Source of the DNA: an uncultured Coriobacteriaceae bacterium
Lineage (GTDB): Bacteria; Actinomycetota; Coriobacteriia; Coriobacteriales; UMGS124
DNA: 9,891 nt
Assembly (NCBI GenBank): GCA_900539345.1
Contig: UQBS01000079.1
Coordinates: forward strand, 1-9,891
Direction: 5' to 3'
The notes beneath the pieces were generated by a model that was not told where the DNA came from, did no database searches, and saw nothing but the letters and a program-made list of their open reading frames with translations. This document shows positions 1 to 5,901 of this stretch, piece by piece (position 1 is the stretch's first letter; every line of letters starts with the position of its first letter). The position numbers and the translations under genes are program-made.

Positions 1-185
1 TTTCTAATCAGAACATACTACCTCGATGATTATTATCGGCGCTAGGCAAGTCGGTCGCTCCTTTTCTCGATGCGGTCGGTTCGGCATTTTCGAAGGTGAT
101 ATCCTACGGGGCGAAAGCGGCTGGCGAGGGAAGCATCTCCGTCGAGCGCAGTTTCCTGAAGGTCGAAGGCGCCTGCTGGGGTTGA
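1..185 (+). other. Possible frameshifted 3' end of an upstream gene
   Basis: The stretch from 30 to the TGA at 183-185 is open and reads like protein, for example APFLDAVGSAFSKVISYG, with G or C in most third codon positions in its later half. It has no ATG start, and its frame is stopped at 27-29. The frame starting at base 1 reads FLIRTYYLDDYYRR before its stop at 43-45. One extra base near 28-30 would join the two into a continuous tail. I infer the end of a gene lying before the window, either broken by a 1-base deletion or affected by a sequencing error. I do not recognise the family. It may instead be plain intergenic sequence. Confidence 0.25.
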
Positions 186-211
186 CGGGGGTACAGGCGT
201 AGGAGGACATC

Positions 212-991
212 ATGCTCTTTTACTTCTCTGCAACGGGAAATACCCTGCATGTGGCGCGTGGTATCGCGCATGAGGGCGAACGCCTGGTCTCCATAGAGGA
301 TGTTCTGCGTACAGGGGAGCTGAGCTGGCATGTTGATGACGGCCGCCTGGGAATCCTCTCGCCCACGTACTGCTGGACGTTGCCCAGCTTGGTTCGCGAG
401 TTTCTCGAGCGCGCGGAGTTTACGTTCGCGCCAGGGTCCGAATCGGCGGCGGGGCCTGCTGCGGACAAGCCTTATGTGTTCTTCGTCGTCACATTCGGAA
501 CTACGCCGGGCGGAATGGTGGCGCATGCCGACGCGATCCTGCGCGAGAAGGGCCTGCCTCTCGATGCGGCTTTCGGTGTGAGCATGCCGGACACCTGGAC
601 GCCGATATTCAACTTGTCCGACAAGGAGAAGGTCGCGGCTCACAATGCCCGGGCAGACAAGCGCATCAAAGACGTGCACGCCATGCTGGACGAGCACACC
701 CGCGGGCGACACCTCCAGTTCAACATGCCGGGCTTCACGGGCTCCATCGGCAAGGCGATTTACGACAACAGCATGCGCCTGACCAGCAAGTTTACGGTTG
801 AGGACACCTGCATCGGATGTGGCCTGTGCGCGAAGAAGTGCCCAGTTGACGCCATCGAGATGCGCGACGGCCGTCCTGTGTGGGTGCAGGACCGCTGCGC
901 CATGTGCCTGCGCTGCCTGCATCGTTGCCCCAAGTTTGCCATTCAGCGCAGCTCCAGCACCAAGCGCCACGGCCAGTACACGCACAAGTAG
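212..991 (+). CDS. EFR1-family flavodoxin-ferredoxin protein
   Basis: The 259-residue protein combines an N-terminal flavodoxin-like domain with a C-terminal double ferredoxin. The flavin phosphate loop is SATGNT at residues 6-11, directly after the first beta strand (MLFYF). Two 4Fe-4S cysteine sets follow: C200, C203, C206, C210 with the next proline, and C229, C232, C235, C239 with the next proline. This order and length match the EFR1 family, cytoplasmic proteins thought to pass electrons between flavin and iron-sulfur centres in anaerobes. The physiological partner is not known. The start is fixed by an AGGAGGA ribosome binding site about 4 bases before the ATG. There is no signal peptide or membrane segment. 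The gene stands alone, with no partner in the same direction for more than 1 kb, so genomic context does not show what it reduces. Confidence 0.9.
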   Translation: MLFYFSATGNTLHVARGIAHEGERLVSIEDVLRTGELSWHVDDGRLGILSPTYCWTLPSLVREFLERAEFTFAPGSESAAGPAADKPYVFFVVTFGTTPGGMVAHADAILREKGLPLDAAFGVSMPDTWTPIFNLSDKEKVAAHNARADKRIKDVHAMLDEHTRGRHLQFNMPGFTGSIGKAIYDNSMRLTSKFTVEDTCIGCGLCAKKCPVDAIEMRDGRPVWVQDRCAMCLRCLHRCPKFAIQRSSSTKRHGQYTHK

Positions 992-1025
992 GCCGGCTGC
1001 GGCTCGCCATCGACCCGCTGCGTGC

Positions 1026-1048
1026 ATGCCAACGGGCGATGGCATTTT
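1026..1048 (+). terminator. Weak terminator after the EFR1-family gene
   Basis: A 6-bp stem, ATGCCA (1026-1031) with TGGCAT (1040-1045), has an 8-base loop. The T that closes the stem and the next three bases make TTTT. It lies 35 bases after the stop codon. The stem is short, so termination here may be partial. Confidence 0.4.
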
Positions 1049-1170
1049 CCGCTCGGTAGCCAACGTAAATCCGATGGGTTCCACTGCTGGCCCATTGTGG
1101 CCTGGCTGGCGGCCGGGGCCATGACGGGCGCTCTCGCTGAATAAGAACCCGCCAACCAAAGGGCCGCGCG

Positions 1171-1206
1171 AGGGGCGCAAGCGAAAGGGAATTCGCTTGC
1201 GCCCCT
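1171..1206. terminator. Perfect 15-bp hairpin in intergenic region
   Basis: Bases 1171-1185 (AGGGGCGCAAGCGAA) pair without mismatch with 1192-1206 around a 6-base loop. A short TTT follows on the plus strand. It lies 180 bases after the EFR1-family stop and 250 bases past the yjdF stop, so it could end transcription from either side. The weak T tract makes a simple intrinsic terminator uncertain. Confidence 0.5.
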
Positions 1207-1225
1207 TTGCTGTCGCGCGAAGAGC

Positions 1226-1328
1226 AATTGCGACGGGACGATCGCGGCGGGGAGGCAACAGCAACAGCACGGCTGCGGCGATGCGGCAACAGCAACAGCG
1301 CGGCAGTGGCAGGACAATCGTGACGGGG
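1226..1328. repeat. Short degenerate repeats within the 992-1455 gap
   Basis: A 15-base unit GGCAACAGCAACAGC occurs at 1254-1268 and again at 1285-1299, 31 bases apart. A 13-base degenerate unit (consensus RATYGYGRCGGGR) occurs at 1226-1238, 1240-1252 and 1316-1328 and brackets the first set. No reading frame through this stretch looks like a real protein. Apart from these repeats and the hairpins listed, I see nothing in 992-1455. Confidence 0.6.
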
Positions 1329-1431
1329 TACCAGCAGCAGCACGACACCTACGAAGCAATATCGCGCGTACCCGCTTGCCCGCCCTGCGCCCAAGTCTTT
1401 CGTGCCTCGCAACTCAGGGCATCCTCGCTTG

Positions 1432-1459
1432 CTGAGTCGGTTCGCTCACCCTGACTCAG
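1432..1459 (-). terminator. Hairpin overlapping the yjdF stop codon
   Basis: CTGAGTC (1432-1438) and GACTCAG (1453-1459) form a 7-bp stem. GGT and ACC add three pairs after a 2-base bulge, leaving a 6-base loop. The yjdF stop codon (1456-1458) lies inside the stem. ACTCAG at 1412-1417 can compete for CTGAGT (1432-1437). There is no T tract on the minus strand, so a terminator role is only possible. Confidence 0.35.
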
Positions 1460-1887
1460 TGTCCGCGGCGCTTCTGCTTGCGCTTCTCGGTTTTCTGTTC
1501 GAAGCGCTCCCGGGTCTTGAGCGCCCGGCGCTCGGATGCCTTCTCTTTACGCAGCTCGGCTTCAGCCTCGCGCTGCTCGGAGATTGCCTGTTGCGCCTTG
1601 GTGGAGCCGCTTCGTTGCTGGAGAGCCTTGGCTGCTTGACGTTTCCGACGCTTGGGGTTGCTCACATTGGCTGGCCCGTGTTGAATCTCTTGTGCGATCG
1701 GGGCGCTGAAGTCCAACTTCATCCACCGTGTGAGTACGAAGTCAAGGATCTCCTCGTTCGACGGTTCCGCCCCGAACACGACTCTGCAGGCGCGAAGCTG
1801 GTCTTTTTCGACAAGCTCTGCCATCCCCACCCAAAACTGGCCGTCGAAGTAGACGGTGAGGGTGGAGGACACGCGTGTCTTCCGCAT
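1456..1887 (-). CDS. yjdF: YjdF-family protein
   Basis: The 143-residue protein begins with a short beta-rich domain (STLTVYFDGQFWVG, residues 8-21). A strongly basic, coiled-coil-like tail follows: NPKRRKRQAAKALQ at 78-91, ending KQKRRGH. This arrangement is the signature of the YjdF family (DUF2992). The biochemical function is unknown; in Firmicutes the genes often sit behind a riboswitch that senses azaaromatic compounds, suggesting a link to toxic aromatics. The start is chosen at the ATG at 1887 because AGGGAGG lies 6 bases before it and the family's conserved region begins just inside. The open frame extends upstream to a TTG at 1929, but that part would be leader RNA. There is no signal peptide or membrane segment. 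The gene is single, on the opposite strand to both neighbours, and its leader carries a riboswitch-like fold described separately. Confidence 0.88.
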   Translation of the reverse strand: MRKTRVSSTLTVYFDGQFWVGMAELVEKDQLRACRVVFGAEPSNEEILDFVLTRWMKLDFSAPIAQEIQHGPANVSNPKRRKRQAAKALQQRSGSTKAQQAISEQREAEAELRKEKASERRALKTRERFEQKTEKRKQKRRGH

Positions 1888-1919
1888 GGCATACCTCCCT
1901 ATGTGTCGAGCCATGCGGA
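1881..1919 (-). promoter_or_regulatory. Start-codon-masking hairpin (expression platform)
   Basis: TCCGCATGGC (1919-1910) pairs perfectly over 10 bp with GCCATGCGGA (1890-1881), which contains the yjdF start codon. The AGGGAGG ribosome binding site is held in the 19-base loop. Bases 1919-1916 also form the 3' side of the riboswitch base stem, so the two stems exclude each other. I infer a translational ON switch: forming the aptamer frees the start codon. Confidence 0.7.
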
Positions 1920-2002
1920 GAAGGGACAACCGGAAGGCAGGTTACTGACGGACGTGTGCCCGCGCCCCGACTACCCGACGGGGCCGTGTTTTCATCTCCG
2001 AT
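1888..2002 (-). ncRNA. Candidate yjdF-type riboswitch aptamer
   Basis: Read on the minus strand, the leader folds into a closed multi-branch structure. A 6-bp base stem pairs CGGAGA (2000-1995) with TCTCCG (1921-1916). It encloses three hairpins: GCCCCG (1984-1979) with CGGGGC (1969-1964); CGGGC (1962-1958) with GTCCG (1953-1949, one G-T pair); and TAACC (1944-1940) with GGTTG (1931-1927, one G-T pair). Purine-rich single-stranded stretches such as TGAAAACAC lie between. The predicted transcript start falls 1-3 bases before the base stem. yjdF genes are known to carry a riboswitch for azaaromatic compounds, so position and architecture both fit. I could not compare the bases with the published consensus. 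Confidence 0.7.
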
Positions 2003-2008
2003 GAGCGG

Positions 2009-2037
2009 AGTATAGCACTGGGGCAAGGATTGGATCA
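2009..2037 (-). promoter_or_regulatory. Predicted yjdF promoter
   Basis: A good -10 element, TATACT (2014-2009), is preceded at 17 bases by a weak -35 candidate, TGATCC (2037-2032). The predicted start near 2002 matches the beginning of the riboswitch fold, which supports the assignment. Confidence 0.45.
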
Positions 2038-2088
2038 TCAAGAATCCCTGCTCTACTCACTACACAATCTACCAGGTACTTTCATGGC

Positions 2089-2171
2089 AACCACCCCTTT
2101 TGCGCACATGGCTTTGAAGCAAAACCGCCCCTTGTAGGTGGCTCTCCAAGTGCAGAACCACCCCCTTTGCG
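2089..2171. repeat. Three regularly spaced AACC-CCCC repeats
   Basis: AACCACCCCTTTTGCG (2089-2104) and AACCACCCCCTTTGCG (2156-2171) differ at one base. A shorter copy, AACCGCCCCTTG (2123-2134), lies between them. The start-to-start distances are 34 and 33 bases, about three helical turns. They lie 115-197 bases upstream of the FAD-protein start and may be regulator binding sites, or a dispersed intergenic repeat. The rest of the 1888-2285 gap holds the yjdF leader and promoter. Confidence 0.55.
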
Positions 2172-2285
2172 GAGGCGCTTGGGGCAATACTGCGAACCAG
2201 TCCGAAGGGGCGACGCGCCCATCCACTCGGATGTCACGCGCCGCGGTCACGTTCGGACCCAGGCATTCATGTCAAGGAGGAAATC

Positions 2286-3779
2286 ATGGAGTGCAAGGCA
2301 AACAAGGTAACGCGCAGGGGTTTCGTGGCGGCAGCGACGAGCGGGCTGGCACTGTCCGGCCTGGCCGCGGGGGCGGCGCTCGCCGAGGAGGCCGGCAAGC
2401 AGGAGGCATCCGCCGATGCCGCCGCTTCTTATGACGCCATCGTCGTGGGTTCTGGTCTGTCGGGCTTGTGCACGGGTGTGCGTCTGCTTGAGGACGGCGT
2501 GAAGAACGTCCTGATCGTCACCAAGGAAGACACTATGGGCACGGCAGGCAACTCGCGCATTGCCGGCGGCCAGTTCCTCTTCCCGATGGAGGACACCGAC
2601 GAGGGCGTCCAGAAGATGGTGGACTCCTTCAACGCAAAGAGCCAGGGCAAGGGCGACGCCGGCCTCACGCAGCTGGTGTGCGCAAACTCCAAGGCTGCCA
2701 ACGACTGGCTCGTGGGCCATGGCTGCTCCTTCACCGATCCCGCCCAGGTGCAGCCCTACGATGTGCTTGCCGTGAGCGCTGCTCCCGGCGGCGGCAAGGG
2801 CATGCCTGACCTCATGGACCAGATGCTGAGCGAGTTTGAGGCGGCCGGCGGCCAGGAACTCGTGAGCGCCAAGCTCGTCGACCTCGTGATGGACGAGGCC
2901 ACCGGCGCCGTTTCGGGCGTGAAGGTTCGCACCGCCGATGGCGTGCAGGAGCTCTCTGCCCCGCAGGTCGTTATCGCCACGGGTGGCTACCTGGCCAACA
3001 AGGGCTTCATGCAGGCAAGCTGCGGCGCCGAGGGCGATCAGATTCTCGTGCGCGGCAACAAGACGTTGACCGGCGACGGCCTGCTTGCCGTTGAGCGCGC
3101 GGGCGGTATGCGCACGGGTACCGTGGGCATCGACCGTTCCCTGCACATTGCCCCTGTGCCGCCGACCATGCCGGCCCTGTGCCCGTTCTCCTCGGCCATG
3201 TATACCGTGGTTGTCAACAACGCCGGCGAGCGCTTTGTCGATGAGAGCCTGGGCTATGTTGCCATCGGCAAGTCGGCCTACAGCCAGCCCGGCCAGACCC
3301 ATGCGCTTATCTTCGACAGCGCAGCCGTGGAGGAGCTCGACGTTCTCAAGTCCGACCTGGACAAGTTCGGCAACTTCGGCGTGGACGTGCCCCAGGCCGA
3401 CACAATCGAGGACCTCGCGGCGCAGATTGGCGTCGACCCTGCCACGCTGACCGCCACGATCGACGAGTTCAACGCCGCTATCGACGGCGACAAGACTTCT
3501 GGCCTGGCCATCGACAAGACGGCTTGCGCCCGTCCCGTTTCCACGGCGCCGTTCTATGCCCTCTATCCCATGGTCCCGGGCGGTACGCAGTGCTTCGGCG
3601 GCGCCTATGTCGATGCCGATTGCCAGGCTCTCGAGCCTGACGGTACGCCCATTGCCGGCCTGCACGTGGTGGGCGAGGCCATCGGCGGCATCTTCGCCTA
3701 CGACTACATCGGTGGCGCGTCGCTGACCCGCTGCGTCGTGAGCGGCATGCATGTGGCTGACGGCATTGCTGGCAAGTAA
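2286..3779 (+). CDS. Tat-exported FAD-dependent fumarate reductase-like protein
   Basis: The 497-residue protein belongs to the succinate dehydrogenase/fumarate reductase flavoprotein superfamily. It starts with a Tat signal (TRRGFVAAA, residues 9-17, then a hydrophobic stretch to about residue 34), so it should work outside the membrane. The FAD-binding fold is clear: GSGLSG at 55-60, AGNSRIAGG near 87-95, IATGG at 230-234, and a C-terminal GEAIGG motif at 463-468. There is no haem c motif and no FMN-binding domain, so electrons must come from a separate carrier. The arginines and histidines of classical fumarate reductases are not seen where expected: GY follows the NAGERFVDESL motif, and YDYIGGAS (472-479) replaces the usual NRLGGNA. 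The substrate is therefore probably not fumarate. AAGGAGG, 5 bases before the ATG, fixes the start. The gene converges on a membrane LuxR gene, a likely regulator. Confidence 0.88.
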   Translation: MECKANKVTRRGFVAAATSGLALSGLAAGAALAEEAGKQEASADAAASYDAIVVGSGLSGLCTGVRLLEDGVKNVLIVTKEDTMGTAGNSRIAGGQFLFPMEDTDEGVQKMVDSFNAKSQGKGDAGLTQLVCANSKAANDWLVGHGCSFTDPAQVQPYDVLAVSAAPGGGKGMPDLMDQMLSEFEAAGGQELVSAKLVDLVMDEATGAVSGVKVRTADGVQELSAPQVVIATGGYLANKGFMQASCGAEGDQILVRGNKTLTGDGLLAVERAGGMRTGTVGIDRSLHIAPVPPTMPALCPFSSAMYTVVVNNAGERFVDESLGYVAIGKSAYSQPGQTHALIFDSAAVEELDVLKSDLDKFGNFGVDVPQADTIEDLAAQIGVDPATLTATIDEFNAAIDGDKTSGLAIDKTACARPVSTAPFYALYPMVPGGTQCFGGAYVDADCQALEPDGTPIAGLHVVGEAIGGIFAYDYIGGASLTRCVVSGMHVADGIAGK

Positions 3780-3818
3780 GGCAATAGCCCAGTTAGATAG
3801 TCCTCGCAAGGAACGAAG

Positions 3819-3855
3819 GCCCCGCACAGCCGTGCTATGGTTGTGCGGGGCGTTT
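3819..3855 (+). terminator. Strong terminator after the FAD-protein gene
   Basis: A 13-bp stem (3819-3831 with 3839-3851, one G-T pair) has a 7-base loop and is followed by GTTTTC. It lies 40 bases after the FAD-protein stop and 34 bases beyond the end of the converging LuxR gene. It may serve both, although the T tract is only on the plus strand. Confidence 0.85.
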
Positions 3856-3888
3856 TCGCTCTACCAGGTTGTGCCCCCAAAGCGTGCC

Positions 3889-5361
3889 TTAGCGCTCCTC
3901 GATAAGGTCGATAAGCTCCTGCTTGTTGTGCACATCGAGCTTGCGGTAGATGTTCTTGAGATGGTCGCGCACGGTGTTTTCCGAGATGACGAGCTGTGCG
4001 CTGATGAACGCGCGGCTGCGCCCTTGGGCATAGAGGCCCATGATGTCCGCCTCTCGGGCGGTGAGTCCGAAGCGCTCAGCAATTGCGGCGAGACGCTCGG
4101 GTTGCCGGTCCGCACTCTTGGAGAGGCTCGGGGCGAACCCCGCAAAGAGGCGAAGCTCGGGCGACTGATGCTGTCGCATGAAGGTGAGGGCGACCAGCAG
4201 CATCCAGAGGACCACGACTGCAAGCGACTCGGCGTCGAGGGCAAGCGGAAGCACCCGCGGCAGTACGAGGCCTGCAGCCATCGGGATGGAGAACAGCGCC
4301 CCCCAGCCACGGCCGAAGACTGCATCGGCGGGAGTGTCGCTGCGCTGTGCGATGTCTGATAGCACATACCACATGAAGCCGATTACGAGCATCTGGGCCG
4401 TGGTGAAGATTGCCGATGACAGATGTCCCAGCGGTACGCCGAAGAGGATGCCGGCAGCCAGGCCGCTTGCGATGACGATCACGGCGGTGAACCACAGGCG
4501 CACGGCGTCGCCTGCTTGGTCAGGTTGGCGGTAAGAGCCCACAAGCACGGCGACCGCAATGACGATAGTCGCAGCCTGGCTGGTCAGGCGATAGACGAGG
4601 GGCAGCCCGAACACGTCGCGCACGATGGACATGGACATAGCGACGCCGAGTACAATGAGGGCAACGCCCAGGAATATGTTCTTGAGGACGCCGATATTGC
4701 CCGTGTTGAACACGACCGGCCTTTGCGCGGCGGATTCTTCGCTCTGGCTCGCGCTGAGCTGGGCAGACCGGGCTGACATCAGGCAGAGTATCGAGGCAAT
4801 GGGAAGCGCCGCGAGTGCAATGGCGCCGAAAATGCCGTGCGCGAACGCGTCATAGAGAACTTTTGTCGCCGAAGAGACCACGAGCATGCCGCAGATGCAC
4901 ATGAGCGCCTGGCGTACACCGATGCGTGCGTAGAACGTGCTCCAAGCCATCGCCACCCATGAAAACATCGCTCCATCAAGCGCCGCCACAAAGGCGAAAG
5001 TCAGCGGGCTGGATGCCCATGGACCCGGCAACACAACGAGCGGCGCGATGACAAGGACGCAGGCGAAACAGGCGATGAGAGTGTCTCGCCCCCATCGCGC
5101 AGATTGCCCGCGCACTCGGGCGACTATCGCGATGAGGAACGCGCCGGTTGCCATGCCGATGTACTGCCAGACCTGGAAGGCACCGTCCATGCTGTTGCAT
5201 GCCATGCGCTGCGATGAATAACACCAGCACATGGCAAAGGCCAGTCCAAATGCAGTGGGCGTGAGGCCTTCCCCGTAGAAGGAGGCGAGCTTGGAGAGGC
5301 GCCTGGTGAGGCGGCCCCTCCCTGTGGATGCGTTGTTTGCGAATCCCTCGGTTTCTGTCAT
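3889..5361 (-). CDS. Membrane-bound LuxR-family transcriptional regulator
   Basis: The 490-residue protein has about 390 N-terminal residues rich in hydrophobic segments (for example 32-47, 66-81, 94-111, 117-142, 153-165, 174-196, 226-246, 263-276, 288-309, 317-336, 350-371, 379-395), roughly twelve membrane helices. A short cytoplasmic linker and a LuxR/GerE DNA-binding domain follow (431-487: FGLTAREADIMGLYAQG, then SENTVRDHLKNIYRKL). Such regulators are abundant in Eggerthellaceae; in Eggerthella lenta several control neighbouring reductase or dehydroxylase genes in response to the substrate. The membrane part probably senses a small molecule. The ATG at 5361 is chosen because the protein-like sequence begins there, but its ribosome binding site is weak (GGCGG, 9 bases before the ATG), and a GTG at 5370 is an alternative. 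The frame stays open to 5481, but that part is low-complexity and unlike protein. Confidence 0.88.
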   Translation of the reverse strand: MTETEGFANNASTGRGRLTRRLSKLASFYGEGLTPTAFGLAFAMCWCYSSQRMACNSMDGAFQVWQYIGMATGAFLIAIVARVRGQSARWGRDTLIACFACVLVIAPLVVLPGPWASSPLTFAFVAALDGAMFSWVAMAWSTFYARIGVRQALMCICGMLVVSSATKVLYDAFAHGIFGAIALAALPIASILCLMSARSAQLSASQSEESAAQRPVVFNTGNIGVLKNIFLGVALIVLGVAMSMSIVRDVFGLPLVYRLTSQAATIVIAVAVLVGSYRQPDQAGDAVRLWFTAVIVIASGLAAGILFGVPLGHLSSAIFTTAQMLVIGFMWYVLSDIAQRSDTPADAVFGRGWGALFSIPMAAGLVLPRVLPLALDAESLAVVVLWMLLVALTFMRQHQSPELRLFAGFAPSLSKSADRQPERLAAIAERFGLTAREADIMGLYAQGRSRAFISAQLVISENTVRDHLKNIYRKLDVHNKQELIDLIEER

Positions 5362-5441
5362 TCGGTGCACACCGCCAAAATGAGACCCAACGCCTCCCCC
5401 GGCGTCGGGCTGCGTGCCGATACAGGCCGGCCCCACAGAAC

Positions 5442-5462
5442 GTGAATCCGGTTTCACATAAT
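5442..5462. promoter_or_regulatory. Operator-like dyad with a -10-like box
   Basis: GTGAATCCGGTTTCAC (5442-5457) is a 16-bp inverted repeat with one mismatched pair. It lies 80 bases upstream of the membrane LuxR start. CATAAT at 5457-5462 overlaps its edge and could be a plus-strand -10 element, but no good -35 is seen. I infer a regulator binding site, possibly autoregulatory. Confidence 0.45.
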
Positions 5463-5554
5463 CTAACACATGAGGGAGCATGCGTGCTCTTTGCGACGCG
5501 CCCTATGTCGTTGCCATGTCGCTGTCGGCGCTGTCCCTTGCTTGCCTTGCCTCC

Positions 5555-5760
5555 CTATCCCAGCCGGATCCTCAACAGTAGCGAGACTGCCCTGGTCGAG
5601 AGGTCCACGAGTTCGTCGCGTTCGGCGGGGGAGAGGCTGGAGAGGGGTTTTCGAGCCGTTCGATAGAAGCCAGGCGAATGGCGGTTACGGCCTCTTCGCC
5701 TTTTTCGGTGAGCACGGCTTGGAAAAGTCTCGAAAGGCAGTCTCCGTATGCATGGGGGCT
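5555..5760 (-). pseudogene. MarR-family regulator remnant (C-terminal part)
   Basis: Read on the minus strand, one frame gives FQAVLTEKGEEAVTAIR then LASIERLEN (about 5724-5647). The next frame continues PLSSLSPAERDELVDLST then RAVSLLLRIRLG to a TAG stop at 5557-5555. Joined, these are the wing end and dimerisation helices of a MarR regulator (LTEKG, then LSPAERDEL). Restoring one base near 5650, in the AAAACCCC run, makes the frame continuous, so a 1-base deletion is likely. No MarR recognition helix is found in any minus-strand frame upstream. The N-terminal half seems lost, and the next open space is taken by the LuxR gene starting at 5902. The gene would not make a working regulator. The rest of the 5362-5901 gap holds only the dyad and spacer sequence. 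Confidence 0.6.
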
Positions 5761-5901
5761 GCCTTTCGTGCGTTTGGGCCCCGCCCGCCTGCGCTTCGTC
5801 CGATTCGCTCGAGCCATACGCCGCAACCAGGGCCTGTCCCGCAATCAGGCACAATATCCATGCGCTATGATTCCCCCAGGCTACTCCCGGGAGGTCTTCG
5901 C

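Noticed and set aside
104..1348. Long open frame on the minus strand opposite the EFR1-family gene
   Set aside because: It runs antisense to a clear two-ferredoxin protein, crosses the 15-bp hairpin and repeats, and its translation is low-complexity without recognisable domains.
1888..1929. N-terminal extension of YjdF from a TTG at 1929
   Set aside because: It overlaps the leader RNA stems and lacks a ribosome binding site, while AGGGAGG precedes the ATG at 1887.
1402..2004. Plus-strand open frame across the yjdF gene
   Set aside because: It is opposite the recognisable YjdF protein and its riboswitch-like leader, with no ribosome binding site or family resemblance.
2089..2171. CRISPR array
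   Set aside because: Only three short, imperfect units exist, the unit-plus-gap length is about 33 bases, and there is no cas gene or conserved repeat of usual length.
2247..3827. 526-codon open frame on the minus strand
   Set aside because: It is the antisense of the FAD protein; high GC keeps it open, and the translation is rich in Ala, Gly and His with no domain.
5470..5901. N-terminal extension of the soluble LuxR regulator
   Set aside because: It is rich in Arg, Pro and Gly, lies antisense to the MarR remnant, and the ATG at 5902 has a good ribosome binding site.
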